In this document: positions 26,893 to 34,952 of the stretch, one piece after another
Layout of the letters: the number at the start of each line of letters is the position of its first letter
Position numbering within the stretch: the first letter of the stretch is position 1
Source of the DNA: JAJECS01 sp965198185
GTDB lineage: Bacteria; Chloroflexota; UBA11872
Assembly: GCA_965198185.1 (NCBI GenBank)
Contig: CBDAOU010000001.1
Location: 1 to 64,000 of the forward strand
DNA: 64,000 nt
Direction: 5' to 3'
Made by a program: the position numbers and the translations under genes
The notes under the pieces: model-generated
Seen by the model: the letters and a program-made list of their open reading frames with translations, nothing else
Told to the model about the DNA's origin: nothing
The model's database searches: none

Positions 26893-28077
26893 GTGAGTGA
26901 CGTACGGCCCGCCGCCAAGCCGGCGGGCGATCAGGATTTCCCCGCACCGACCGGCCGCACGCCGGACGATCTGGCCTATTGGGTCGCGCTCAACGCCGTG
27001 CGCGGGATCAGCTCGGGCGCCGTGTGGGCCCTGCGGCGGGCGTTCGACAGCATGCAGCAAGCCTGGGGCGCTTCCGCCAGGGACCTGCGGCGCGCCGGAC
27101 TCGAGCCCAAGGTCATCGAGCAGCTGCTGGACGCGCGGCGCGACATCGAGCCCGAGGCTGCGCTGGCGGCCCTGGAAGAAGCGGACGGATGCGCGATCGC
27201 CTGGGATGACCCGGCATATCCCGCCAGGCTGCGGGAAATCGCCGACCCGCCCGCGCTGCTTCACGTCCGCGGGGACATCGACGTCCTGTCACAGGACCGC
27301 GCCGTCGCAATCGTCGGCACGCGGCGCATGAGCACCTACGCGCGGTTGGTCACGGAGCGGCTGGCCGGCGACCTTGCCGGCAGCGGGATCACGATCGTGA
27401 GCGGCATGGCGTCGGGGGTGGACAGCGTGGCGCACCGCGCGGCGCTCGACGCCGGCGGGCCGACCGTCGCCGTGTGGGGCACCGGGCTCGGCCTCGTCTA
27501 CCCGGTTGCGAACCGGTCACTAGCGCGACAGATTGCGGAGCAGGGCGCGATCGTCACGGAATATCCCGTGTGGATGCGCGGCACGGCAGAGAATTTCCCG
27601 CAGCGCAACCGGATCATCAGCGGGCTCGTGCTGGGCACCATCGTGGTCGAGGCGCCGCTGCCGAGCGGCGCGCTGATCACCGCCCGTTTCGCCATCGAGC
27701 ACAACCGCGAGATCATGGCGGTGCCCGGCGATATCTTCAGGACCGGCAGCCAGGGCACGAACGCGCTGATCTTTCGTGGCGAGGCGCGCGCCGTGACCTC
27801 AGCCGCCGACGTGCTGGAGACTCTGGGCATCGCCGTCGATCCAGTCCAACTGGCGCTGCAGCCGGTGGTGGAGCCGGACGATGATGAGCGCCCCATCGCC
27901 GATCAGCTCAACGCCGCTCCCAAGCACATCGACGCCATGGCGCAGACCGCCGGACTGCCCGCCCACCGCGTCTCGGCCATCCTCACCATGCTGGAGCTCA
28001 AGGGACTTGCTCGACACGTGGGAGGTGGTCGCTACGTCCACCCGCGACCCGAGCCAACGGGTGGCAACGGCGGCTAG
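26893..28077 (+). CDS. dprA: DNA-processing protein DprA/Smf
   Basis: A 394-residue single-strand DNA-binding protein that loads RecA onto incoming DNA during transformation. GTG start at 26893. An N-terminal helical SAM-like domain is followed by the extended Rossmann fold: VAIVGTRRMSTYARLV, ITIVSGMASGVDSVAH, FPQRNRIISGL, SGALITARFAIEHNRE and VPGDIFRTGSQGTNALI. A C-terminal winged-helix (DML1-like) domain ends the protein (GLPAHRVSAILTMLELKG). It is not beside topA, the common partner. Confidence 0.93.
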   Translation: MSDVRPAAKPAGDQDFPAPTGRTPDDLAYWVALNAVRGISSGAVWALRRAFDSMQQAWGASARDLRRAGLEPKVIEQLLDARRDIEPEAALAALEEADGCAIAWDDPAYPARLREIADPPALLHVRGDIDVLSQDRAVAIVGTRRMSTYARLVTERLAGDLAGSGITIVSGMASGVDSVAHRAALDAGGPTVAVWGTGLGLVYPVANRSLARQIAEQGAIVTEYPVWMRGTAENFPQRNRIISGLVLGTIVVEAPLPSGALITARFAIEHNREIMAVPGDIFRTGSQGTNALIFRGEARAVTSAADVLETLGIAVDPVQLALQPVVEPDDDERPIADQLNAAPKHIDAMAQTAGLPAHRVSAILTMLELKGLARHVGGGRYVHPRPEPTGGNGG

Positions 28078-28147
28078 TTCTTCCGACCAACCGATCTTGG
28101 CGATTGGCCGGAAGCGTCACTAGTGAAGATTTGGTGAAGGCGCGCTG

Positions 28148-28195
28148 GCCCCGTTCGTAGGGAAGCCCGCCTGCGTCGCACGCCCCGAACGGGGC
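28148..28195. terminator. Inverted repeat between dprA and a convergent gene
   Basis: GCCCCGTTCG and CGAACGGGGC form a perfect 10-bp stem around a 28-base loop. The position between two convergent genes suits transcription termination, but the loop is long and there is no T tract. Confidence 0.35.
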
Positions 28196-28199
28196 GAGA

Positions 28200-28796
28200 T
28201 CATCGCGAGTGCGCGCCCTCGTCGGAAGCAACGACCGGGCCAACGCGCATATTGGGAAGCTCCACCTCCACAAAGCACGGCGTCTTCAGCTCTCGCCAGA
28301 AGCTCATGGGCTCAACGTCGGCAACACGCGCCACGTAGAGCGTCATCACCGTGCCGTGGGTGACCACGATGGCGTCCCCGGTATCCGCCTCAAGCACGGC
28401 TTCAATCGCGCCGGTGAATCTTTCGCAGGCCTGACTGGCTGTCTCGGTGCCCAAGACAAGCCGGGACGGTTGGGAAAAGAAGTCCTCAACGGCCCGCTCA
28501 AACTCGTGTGTAGTGGCAAAGAAAGGCACGTTGTGTCGCTGATGCTCTTTGAGCCCGTCCTTGACGCGTATCGGGACATCGAGCGCGTGGCCAATGATCT
28601 CCGCGGTTTCTACGGCCTTGGGCTCCCCGCTGCACCAGATCAGGTTTGCGCGGTAGTCGCGTAGACCAACGGCTATCGACTCGGCCCGACGCCGTCCGAG
28701 TTTGCTGAGTCTCCACGTCGCCGCCGGTACGTCGCGCTCAATCCGAGGCTGCGAGTGACGCACCAGCACGAGCTTCCGCACCATGGGCTCCGTCAC
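28200..28796 (-). CDS. Histidine phosphatase family protein
   Basis: A 198-residue phosphoglycerate-mutase-like phosphatase. The nucleophile motif reads LVLVRHSQPRI, so the usual RHG is RHS. A second active-site His is in IVVTHGTVMTLY, and Glu/Arg residues fit EPKAVETAEIIG. It is cytoplasmic and monocistronic. Substrate unknown. Confidence 0.82.
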   Translation of the reverse strand: MTEPMVRKLVLVRHSQPRIERDVPAATWRLSKLGRRRAESIAVGLRDYRANLIWCSGEPKAVETAEIIGHALDVPIRVKDGLKEHQRHNVPFFATTHEFERAVEDFFSQPSRLVLGTETASQACERFTGAIEAVLEADTGDAIVVTHGTVMTLYVARVADVEPMSFWRELKTPCFVEVELPNMRVGPVVASDEGAHSR

Positions 28797-28879
28797 GGTC
28801 GCGTCCAGGTGTGGAGCTTACGACCAGAACGTTGCAGAGTTTCCGGAGGCATTAGGAAGCGGATGCGCAGGTGGGGCAC

Positions 28880-29665
28880 ATGAGCGAAGGCAGCTACGCC
28901 TTTGGGGACACGGACATGGCCGCCGCGCGGCTGCGGCTCGCCGCGGAAGTGTTCCAACCGGAGATAGAGCGCTTGCTCACGCGCGCACCGAGCAGGCTGG
29001 GATTGGCCTACGACCTGGGGTGCGGGCCGGGTTTCACGACGCGCATCGTGGCCGGCACGGTTCGGCCTGGGCGCACCGTCGGACTCGACACCTCCAGCCG
29101 GTTTATCGAAATCGCGCGGGCTCAGCCGATGGCCGGCGTCGAGTACCTGGAGCACGACGTGACCTGTGTCCCGTTCCCGTGTGGGCCGGCCGATCTCATT
29201 TTCTCGCACTTCCTGGTGCCGCATCTGTCAGACCCGGCGTCGGCAATCGCCGCCTGGGCCGCGCAGCTTCAACCTGCCGGCCTCCTGCTGCTGGACGAGG
29301 TCTCGGACATCTGGACGGCGCACTCGGTATTCCTGCGCTATCTCGATATGGTCGAGAGCGTTGTGGACGCCGCGGGCGGGCAACTCTATGCCGGGAAGGT
29401 GATGGAGCGGGTCATTGCTGACTCCGAAATTGACATCGTTTCCAGCCGGCTGGTCGAGCATCCGGTCGGTACCGCGCAGGCGGCCGCGATGTTTCGATTG
29501 AATCTTGGCGTCTGGGGTGCAACCCCGTCGGCGCGGGCGATCTTTCCCACGGCGAGCATCGCCGAGATCGCGTGTGAACTCGATGAGCTCGCCGCGTCGT
29601 CATCGAGTCATGAGATTGCGTGGGGCATGCGCCAGGTGATTTGCAGAGCAGCGCCCGCCGCGTGA
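28880..29665 (+). CDS. SAM-dependent methyltransferase
   Basis: About 261 residues with a class I methyltransferase fold. Motif I is AYDLGCGPGFTTRI, motif II is TVGLDTSSRFIEIA, and motif IV/post I follow in LEHDVTCVPFP and DLIFSHFLVPHLSDP. ATG 28880 was preferred to GTG 28871 because AGGTGGGG lies upstream at good spacing. It is an isolated gene, so its methyl acceptor is unknown; the form suggests a small-molecule target. Confidence 0.82.
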   Translation: MSEGSYAFGDTDMAAARLRLAAEVFQPEIERLLTRAPSRLGLAYDLGCGPGFTTRIVAGTVRPGRTVGLDTSSRFIEIARAQPMAGVEYLEHDVTCVPFPCGPADLIFSHFLVPHLSDPASAIAAWAAQLQPAGLLLLDEVSDIWTAHSVFLRYLDMVESVVDAAGGQLYAGKVMERVIADSEIDIVSSRLVEHPVGTAQAAAMFRLNLGVWGATPSARAIFPTASIAEIACELDELAASSSSHEIAWGMRQVICRAAPAA

Positions 29666-29861
29666 GCCGCCATCTCGGTCGGGCATGGGTCCGGGCGGAA
29701 TCCGAGTGGGACCTTAAGTATCAGGCCGCGAAGCGCGGGTTCACAGAAACGCAAGCCCCACCGGCAGGGTGGCGCAATCTCCGCGCGGGTCGCATCGACG
29801 GCACCCCATGCGCGTTTGCATGATGGGAATCTGACAAGGCTCCGAATGCTGGTGGAAGAGC

Positions 29862-30230
29862 GTGGGATTGCAGATTAAAGGCGTCGACTTTATCTGGATG
29901 GTCGCCGCCGACGTCGATCGGACCGCGCGGTTCTACCGTGACGTGCTCGGGCTGCCGGAGACGGGTATCCAGGCTGACGACTGGCGTGAATTCCAGGCCG
30001 GATCCGCCACGCTGGCGGTTACGCCGGCGCACGTAGGACTCCAGCCGCCCAAAGTGCTCGTGGCGCTGGCGGTCGACGACGTTGACGCCGCACTGGATGA
30101 GGCGCGTGACCGTGGCGTCGAGGTCCTGCATGAGACGCGCGATACGCCAGCCTGCCGCAACGCCATGATCGCCGATCCGGACGGCAATCCCATCTGGTTG
30201 CACCAACGACGCGACGAAACGTTCGGCTAG
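29862..30230 (+). CDS. VOC (glyoxalase/bleomycin-resistance) family protein
   Basis: A 122-residue single-domain vicinal-oxygen-chelate protein. GTG start. Typical text is DVDRTARFYRDVLGLPE and NAMIADPDGNPIWLHQ. The first position of the metal set is D in VDFIWMV rather than His. It could be a dioxygenase, lyase or binding protein. The 200 bases upstream hold nothing recognisable. Confidence 0.75.
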   Translation: MGLQIKGVDFIWMVAADVDRTARFYRDVLGLPETGIQADDWREFQAGSATLAVTPAHVGLQPPKVLVALAVDDVDAALDEARDRGVEVLHETRDTPACRNAMIADPDGNPIWLHQRRDETFG

Positions 30231-30281
30231 CGCCGCGTATCATCGACGCCATGCCGCGAACCTACGCTCCGAGCCGCTGAC

Positions 30282-31637
30282 GTGCGTCGTCGACATCAAT
30301 CGATATTGGCGCTCATCACGGTCGTCTTCGCGCTGGCGCTCTACGTGGTGGTTCCGAACTCTCCGGGCTTCCCGGTTCAGGTCGGCACGCGCGACTTCTC
30401 CGATCTGGAGTTTCGGCAGGGGCTGGACCTCCAGGGCGGTTTGCACGTGCGTTTCGAGGCGGATCCCGCGCCCGACCAAACGGTTGACGCGAATGCGATG
30501 GACGCGGTGCGGCAGATCATCGAGAACCGCGTGAACGCGCTGGGTGTCGCCGAGCCCGTCATCCAAATTGAGGGGGACACCCGGCTGATCGTGGAATTGC
30601 CCGGCCTCGGCGGTCCGGAGTCGGACTGCGAGCCGGCGGAGGAGGAGTGCGAGGACCCGCTGGACGCCGCGGTCAAACTCTTCCGCGAAACCGGACAGCT
30701 CCTCATCATCGATACCGGTTCGCGGCCGTACCCGGATGACGAGGTCTTCGTGGCCGATCCGGAAGACGTCGTGCTGCGCGGGGCGGACCTGCAGTCGGCG
30801 CGCGTCGAGTTCGATCAGCTCGGCGCGTCCATGATCGCCTTCGAGCTCAAGCCGTCCTCCGGCGAGCATTTTGAGCGGCACACGAGCACTCACCTGGGCC
30901 AGTGGCTCACCATCACGGTCGACGACATCGTCATCAACTCGGCGGTAATCGAGGCGCCGATTCGGGACGAGGGGGTCATCAGCGGCACGTTCACGCCGGA
31001 CGAGGCGCGCCGGGTGGCCATTCAGCTGCAATACGGCGCCCTGCCGGTGCCGCTCAAGGTGGTGCAAAACCTGACGGTGCGGCCGACGCTTGGCGAGGAG
31101 TCGCTGGCGCTGTCGGTGCGGGCCGGCATCGTGGGCGCCATCCTCGTGCTGGCGTTCATGGTGGCCTACTACCGCGCGGCAGGCGTCGTGGCGGCGGTCG
31201 CGCTCGTGGCCTACGTGATTCTCGTCTTCGCCGTCTTCAAGCTCGTCCCGGTCACGCTCACTCTGGCGGGAGTGGCCGGGGTCATTCTGTCCCTCGGCGT
31301 CGCCGTTGACGCGAACATCCTGATCTTCGAACGCACCCGCGAAGAGGTGCGCCGCGGTCGCGCGGTGCGACGGGCCATCGAGGCCGGGTTCAACCGCGCC
31401 TGGCCGTCGATTCGCGACTCGAACGTCTCCACGCTGCTCATCTGTGCCGTGCTCTTCGGCTTTGGCAGCGGCGGCGTGCGGGGATTCGCGCTCACGCTGG
31501 CCATCGGGGTGGCCGTGAGCATGTTCTCGGCCATCACCGTCAGCCGCTCGCTGCTGCGGCTCGCCGTGCTGGTGCCGGGCGTTGACCAGCCGCGCTGGTT
31601 TGGCGCGCGGCCCACCCCCGAAGAGAACGCGGCCTGA
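30282..31637 (+). CDS. secD: Protein translocase subunit SecD
   Basis: A 451-residue membrane subunit of the SecDF complex, which uses proton motive force to pull proteins out of SecYEG. GTG start. One N-terminal membrane span is followed by a P1 region (EFRQGLDLQGGLHVRFE). The C-terminal half carries five spans with GVAVDANILIFERTREE, the RND-type signature whose Asp carries protons. Shorter than E. coli SecD but normal for this type. It overlaps secF by one base (TGATG). Confidence 0.95.
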   Translation: MRRRHQSILALITVVFALALYVVVPNSPGFPVQVGTRDFSDLEFRQGLDLQGGLHVRFEADPAPDQTVDANAMDAVRQIIENRVNALGVAEPVIQIEGDTRLIVELPGLGGPESDCEPAEEECEDPLDAAVKLFRETGQLLIIDTGSRPYPDDEVFVADPEDVVLRGADLQSARVEFDQLGASMIAFELKPSSGEHFERHTSTHLGQWLTITVDDIVINSAVIEAPIRDEGVISGTFTPDEARRVAIQLQYGALPVPLKVVQNLTVRPTLGEESLALSVRAGIVGAILVLAFMVAYYRAAGVVAAVALVAYVILVFAVFKLVPVTLTLAGVAGVILSLGVAVDANILIFERTREEVRRGRAVRRAIEAGFNRAWPSIRDSNVSTLLICAVLFGFGSGGVRGFALTLAIGVAVSMFSAITVSRSLLRLAVLVPGVDQPRWFGARPTPEENAA

Positions 31638-32578
31638 TGTTCGACATCATGGGCCGCCGCGGCTGGTGGTACTTGGTTTCCACCATCCTGCTCGCGCCCG
31701 GCATCGTGGCGCTGCTGACCGGCGGCCTGAAGCCGGGCATCGACTTCACCGGCGGCACGCTGCTGCAAGTGCGCGTCGCGACAGGGACCACGCAAGAGGC
31801 AGTCACGACGGCCGCGCAAGGGGCCGGATTCCCCGAAGTGATCGTGCAGATGGCCGGCGAGAGCGACGCTCTGCTGCGCACTCGCACGATTGACGTTAAC
31901 GAGAAAGAGGATTTGCTCACCGGCCTCAGCGAGATTGCCGGGCCGGTCGAGGAACTCGGCTTCTCAGCCATCGGCCCGGTGGTGGGAGCCGAGCTCACCC
32001 GCGCCGCGATCATTGCGGTGGCCGTCGCCTCGGTACTGATTCTGCTCTACGTGACGTGGGCCTTCCGCGGCATGCGGCATTCGGTCCGCTACGGCGTGGC
32101 GGCGATCGTGGCGCTGCTGCACGACGCGCTGTTCGTCGTTGGTGTGTTCGCCATCTTGGGCCACGCGCTCAACGTGCAGATCGACGCCCTCTTCGTCACC
32201 GCCTTGCTCACGGTGATCGGCTTCTCCGTCAATGACTCCATCGTCGTCTTCGACCGCATTCGCGAAACCAACCGTGAATACGTGCATCTGGACGAGCACG
32301 AACGGCCCGACATAGCCGAAATCATTAACTTCAGCGCCAACCAGAGCCTCACGCGGTCGCTCAACACCTCATTCACGGCGTTGCTGGTGTTGCTCGCCTT
32401 GCTGCTCTTGGGCGGGCCAACGATTCGCGACTTTGTGTTGGCGCTTGCCCTCGGCTTCGCCATTGGGACGTACTCGTCAATCTTCAACGCGGCGTGCCTG
32501 GTGGTTTCGTGGGAGAAGCGCGACATCCCGCGCATTGGGCGCCGCCTGTTCCCCTGGCGCCGCGCGTCAGCGGGTTAG
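31637..32578 (+). CDS. secF: Protein translocase subunit SecF
   Basis: A 313-residue partner of SecD. N-terminal membrane span, then GIDFTGGTLLQV, a periplasmic region, and five further spans with GFSVNDSIVVFDRIRETNR and NQSLTRSLNTSFTALLV. The start ATG overlaps the secD stop, so the two are translated together. The last four bases overlap the convergent DUF72 gene. Confidence 0.95.
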   Translation: MFDIMGRRGWWYLVSTILLAPGIVALLTGGLKPGIDFTGGTLLQVRVATGTTQEAVTTAAQGAGFPEVIVQMAGESDALLRTRTIDVNEKEDLLTGLSEIAGPVEELGFSAIGPVVGAELTRAAIIAVAVASVLILLYVTWAFRGMRHSVRYGVAAIVALLHDALFVVGVFAILGHALNVQIDALFVTALLTVIGFSVNDSIVVFDRIRETNREYVHLDEHERPDIAEIINFSANQSLTRSLNTSFTALLVLLALLLLGGPTIRDFVLALALGFAIGTYSSIFNAACLVVSWEKRDIPRIGRRLFPWRRASAG

Positions 32579-33459
32579 GGCACGTAGCCCCAGCGGGCCT
32601 CGGCCTCTTCGGCCTCAGCGATGGCCGTCTTTAGGCGGTTGGCGGCGTCGAGCGCCGCGGCATAGGGCGTCGTCCCCACCAGGACGTGCACCTCCGCTGC
32701 TTCTTCGGAGAGCTCACGAACCCGCGCCACCCAGGGCGCAAGCTCCGTGTCCGAGTAGGTGTGCGTCGTCGGCTCGACGGGATTGGCCTCCGTACGCGGC
32801 CACGCGTCGCCGTTGCGGCCGTGGAGCCGCACCACGCTCAAGCGATCGGTGGTGACGGCAACGGCGGGCGGCCCGGCCTCCGGTAAATCAGGCGGAAAAT
32901 CGGCCACGACCAGGGTCATTTCCAAGTCGATCAGGCACTCCAAGGTCGCGTCATGCTGGCTCGGCACGTCCCAACTCGGATGCCGAAATTCGGCTGCCAG
33001 AGGCAAGTTGGGGAGAAGCCGGCTCACGTGCCCCAGGTATTCGCGAGCCTCGTCGCCAGCGCCGAACCACGACGGAAATTGGAGCACCACGCACCCAAGC
33101 TTGCCGGCCGCCGCCAGCGGCGCGAGCGCCTGGGCAAAGTCGTCGAACAGAATGTCGGGCGGAATGACCGAGACCTCCTGCCACGACCGGCGCCTGATGG
33201 AACCCGTATCGCCCGGGCGCCGCTGATGCAGCGTGAGGCCGCCGAAGGCGATGACGTCGAACAGGAACCCGTCCGGCGCCTGGTCCGCCCACTCGGCCAG
33301 CCGCTCCGGCTTTGGGATGCCGTTGAACGTGTTGGGCGTCTCCACCACGCCTGCCGCGGCCGCGTAGTGGCCCAGCATTTCCGCCGGCTTGACTCGCGGC
33401 GGGTAGAAGTCCTCCAGCCGCTGCCAGCCGCGAATGCCGAACTTGCGCGCGGCGCTCAC
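32575..33459 (-). CDS. DUF72 domain protein (YecE-like)
   Basis: A 294-residue TIM-barrel-like protein of the DUF72 family. It shows KFGIRGWQRLEDFYPP at the start (family GTSGW region), VETPNTFNGIPKPERLAEWA, VVLQFPSWF and LAAEFRHPSW. A near C-terminal RLHGRNGDAW replaces the usual RxHGR segment. The function of the family is unknown. Its start overlaps the end of the 2TM gene upstream by four bases, so the two form an operon. Confidence 0.88.
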   Translation of the reverse strand: MSAARKFGIRGWQRLEDFYPPRVKPAEMLGHYAAAAGVVETPNTFNGIPKPERLAEWADQAPDGFLFDVIAFGGLTLHQRRPGDTGSIRRRSWQEVSVIPPDILFDDFAQALAPLAAAGKLGCVVLQFPSWFGAGDEAREYLGHVSRLLPNLPLAAEFRHPSWDVPSQHDATLECLIDLEMTLVVADFPPDLPEAGPPAVAVTTDRLSVVRLHGRNGDAWPRTEANPVEPTTHTYSDTELAPWVARVRELSEEAAEVHVLVGTTPYAAALDAANRLKTAIAEAEEAEARWGYVP

Positions 33460-33773
33460 GTCTCGCCCGCGTCGTCGCTCTGCCGCCGCATGCGGTTGAG
33501 CTCGCGAGCGGCTTCACGCTGCCGCCAGCGCTCGATCAAGGGCAAGCCGGGACCGAATACCGTCCAGCCATGCAGCGCCAGCGCGATCAGCCAGAACACC
33601 ACCGGCCAGAAGAACCAGATGAAGTCCGGCGTCGCAACAATGTTCACGATCAGAAGCAGGATCGCCACAGCCGCCCATACCGCCGCATGACCCGCAAATC
33701 CCAGACGCTCCCGCACGCGTTCGGTCGCACGGCGATAGGCCTCGGCGCGATCGGTTGGCGACGGGTCGAGCAT
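33456..33773 (-). CDS. 2TM domain membrane protein
   Basis: A 105-residue protein with two membrane segments, HAAVWAAVAILLLIVNIVA and WFFWPVVFWLIALALHGWTV, joined by a short loop, and a basic helical tail (WRQREAARELNRMRRQ). It matches the shape of the 2TM family often fused to or found beside sensor proteins. It is coupled to the DUF72 gene. Role unknown. Confidence 0.75.
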   Translation of the reverse strand: MLDPSPTDRAEAYRRATERVRERLGFAGHAAVWAAVAILLLIVNIVATPDFIWFFWPVVFWLIALALHGWTVFGPGLPLIERWRQREAARELNRMRRQSDDAGET

Positions 33774-33930
33774 CTAAACGGAGCCGGAAGCGGGCGGCAT
33801 TCTACCCACGAATCCGTCAGATCCACGCCCGCGCGGTCCGCATCTTCGGGTTGTGCATCGGCTCGCGAGGCCGATCCTGAGTACAACACGCTGCCTCTGC
33901 TTCATCTCAGTTAGCGCCAGCGTCCGCAGT

Positions 33931-34839
33931 TCACGCGACCAGCTCACTCAGCCACGCGCCGGCCCAGTAGATGATCAGCAGCGTGGCGGCGAGCCAGCCG
34001 ACAACGGCAGCCTGCACGCCGCGGTCCCGCAGCAGCACGGTTGTCGGATCCCACAACCCATCGCCGCTGAACGCGCGCAGCATGAACCGCGTAATGCCGT
34101 ACAGCACGAACGGCACCGTGAAGACGAGCCCGCGACCGCCGAACTGCGCCGCCGTTTCCGGCGCCAGGCTGTAGATGGCATAGCAGACGACAACCGTCGC
34201 GCCCACCAGGACGATCACCGCGTCGACGACCTCGCGCGGCACCTCGTTCCAGGTACGCCGGAGTCCCCGAGCCCGCGCGTCCGCCTGCGTCAATTCGGCA
34301 CGGCGTTTGCCAAGCGAGATCAGCAGGGTCAGGAGAAACGTGCACAGGATGAGCCAGGCGGAAAACGGCACGGCAATGGCCACCGCTCCGGCGATCGCGC
34401 GCAGGACGAATCCAGTGGCAACCGCCATGCCGTCGACGAAGGCCACGCGCGATAGCCAGAGGCTGTAGACCACGTTCAGCGCGAAATAGCTGCCGAGGAC
34501 GACCACTACCCCGGTGCCGAGGAGGACGGACAAACCCACGGCCAGCGACCCCAATACAACACCAGTCACGACGGCTGAGGCACGGCTGATCCGTCCCGCG
34601 GCCACCGGCCGCCGCGCTTTGCGCGGATTGCGCCGGTCGCGTTCGGCGTCAACCGCGTCGTTGATGCAATACACACCGGAAGCCAGCGCGCAGAAGATGA
34701 AAAACATGGCAATCGCGCGCAGCACGTCGCCGCCGTCCGTGAGGCGTTGCGCGAAGATGAGCGGCGCCAGCACGACGACGTTCTTCGGCCACTGGGCAGG
34801 CCGTGCGGTGGCGAGCAGCGCGGCGATTTGCTGTGTCAT
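33931..34839 (-). CDS. UbiA prenyltransferase, decaprenyl-phosphate phosphoribosyltransferase-like
   Basis: A 302-residue polytopic UbiA-superfamily enzyme with about eight or nine membrane spans. It has ARPAQWPKNVVVLAPLIFA and the metal motif NDAVDAERDRRNPRKARRP, both characteristic of the DPPR synthase branch. The second Asp-rich region appears near GKRRAEL. In actinobacteria this enzyme transfers phosphoribose to polyprenyl phosphate for cell-wall arabinan. Here no arabinan genes are nearby, so the end product is uncertain. Confidence 0.88.
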   Translation of the reverse strand: MTQQIAALLATARPAQWPKNVVVLAPLIFAQRLTDGGDVLRAIAMFFIFCALASGVYCINDAVDAERDRRNPRKARRPVAAGRISRASAVVTGVVLGSLAVGLSVLLGTGVVVVLGSYFALNVVYSLWLSRVAFVDGMAVATGFVLRAIAGAVAIAVPFSAWLILCTFLLTLLISLGKRRAELTQADARARGLRRTWNEVPREVVDAVIVLVGATVVVCYAIYSLAPETAAQFGGRGLVFTVPFVLYGITRFMLRAFSGDGLWDPTTVLLRDRGVQAAVVGWLAATLLIIYWAGAWLSELVA

Positions 34840-34952
34840 GGCGCCGTGCGGGCCCCGTTCCCGCGACTGCGCCCAAATGCGCGATAGTTAGGTAAGGCAA
34901 GGGCCTGGGCACCCGCAAATATCGACCGCGTAGGCCCTGAGAGGAGAGCCCT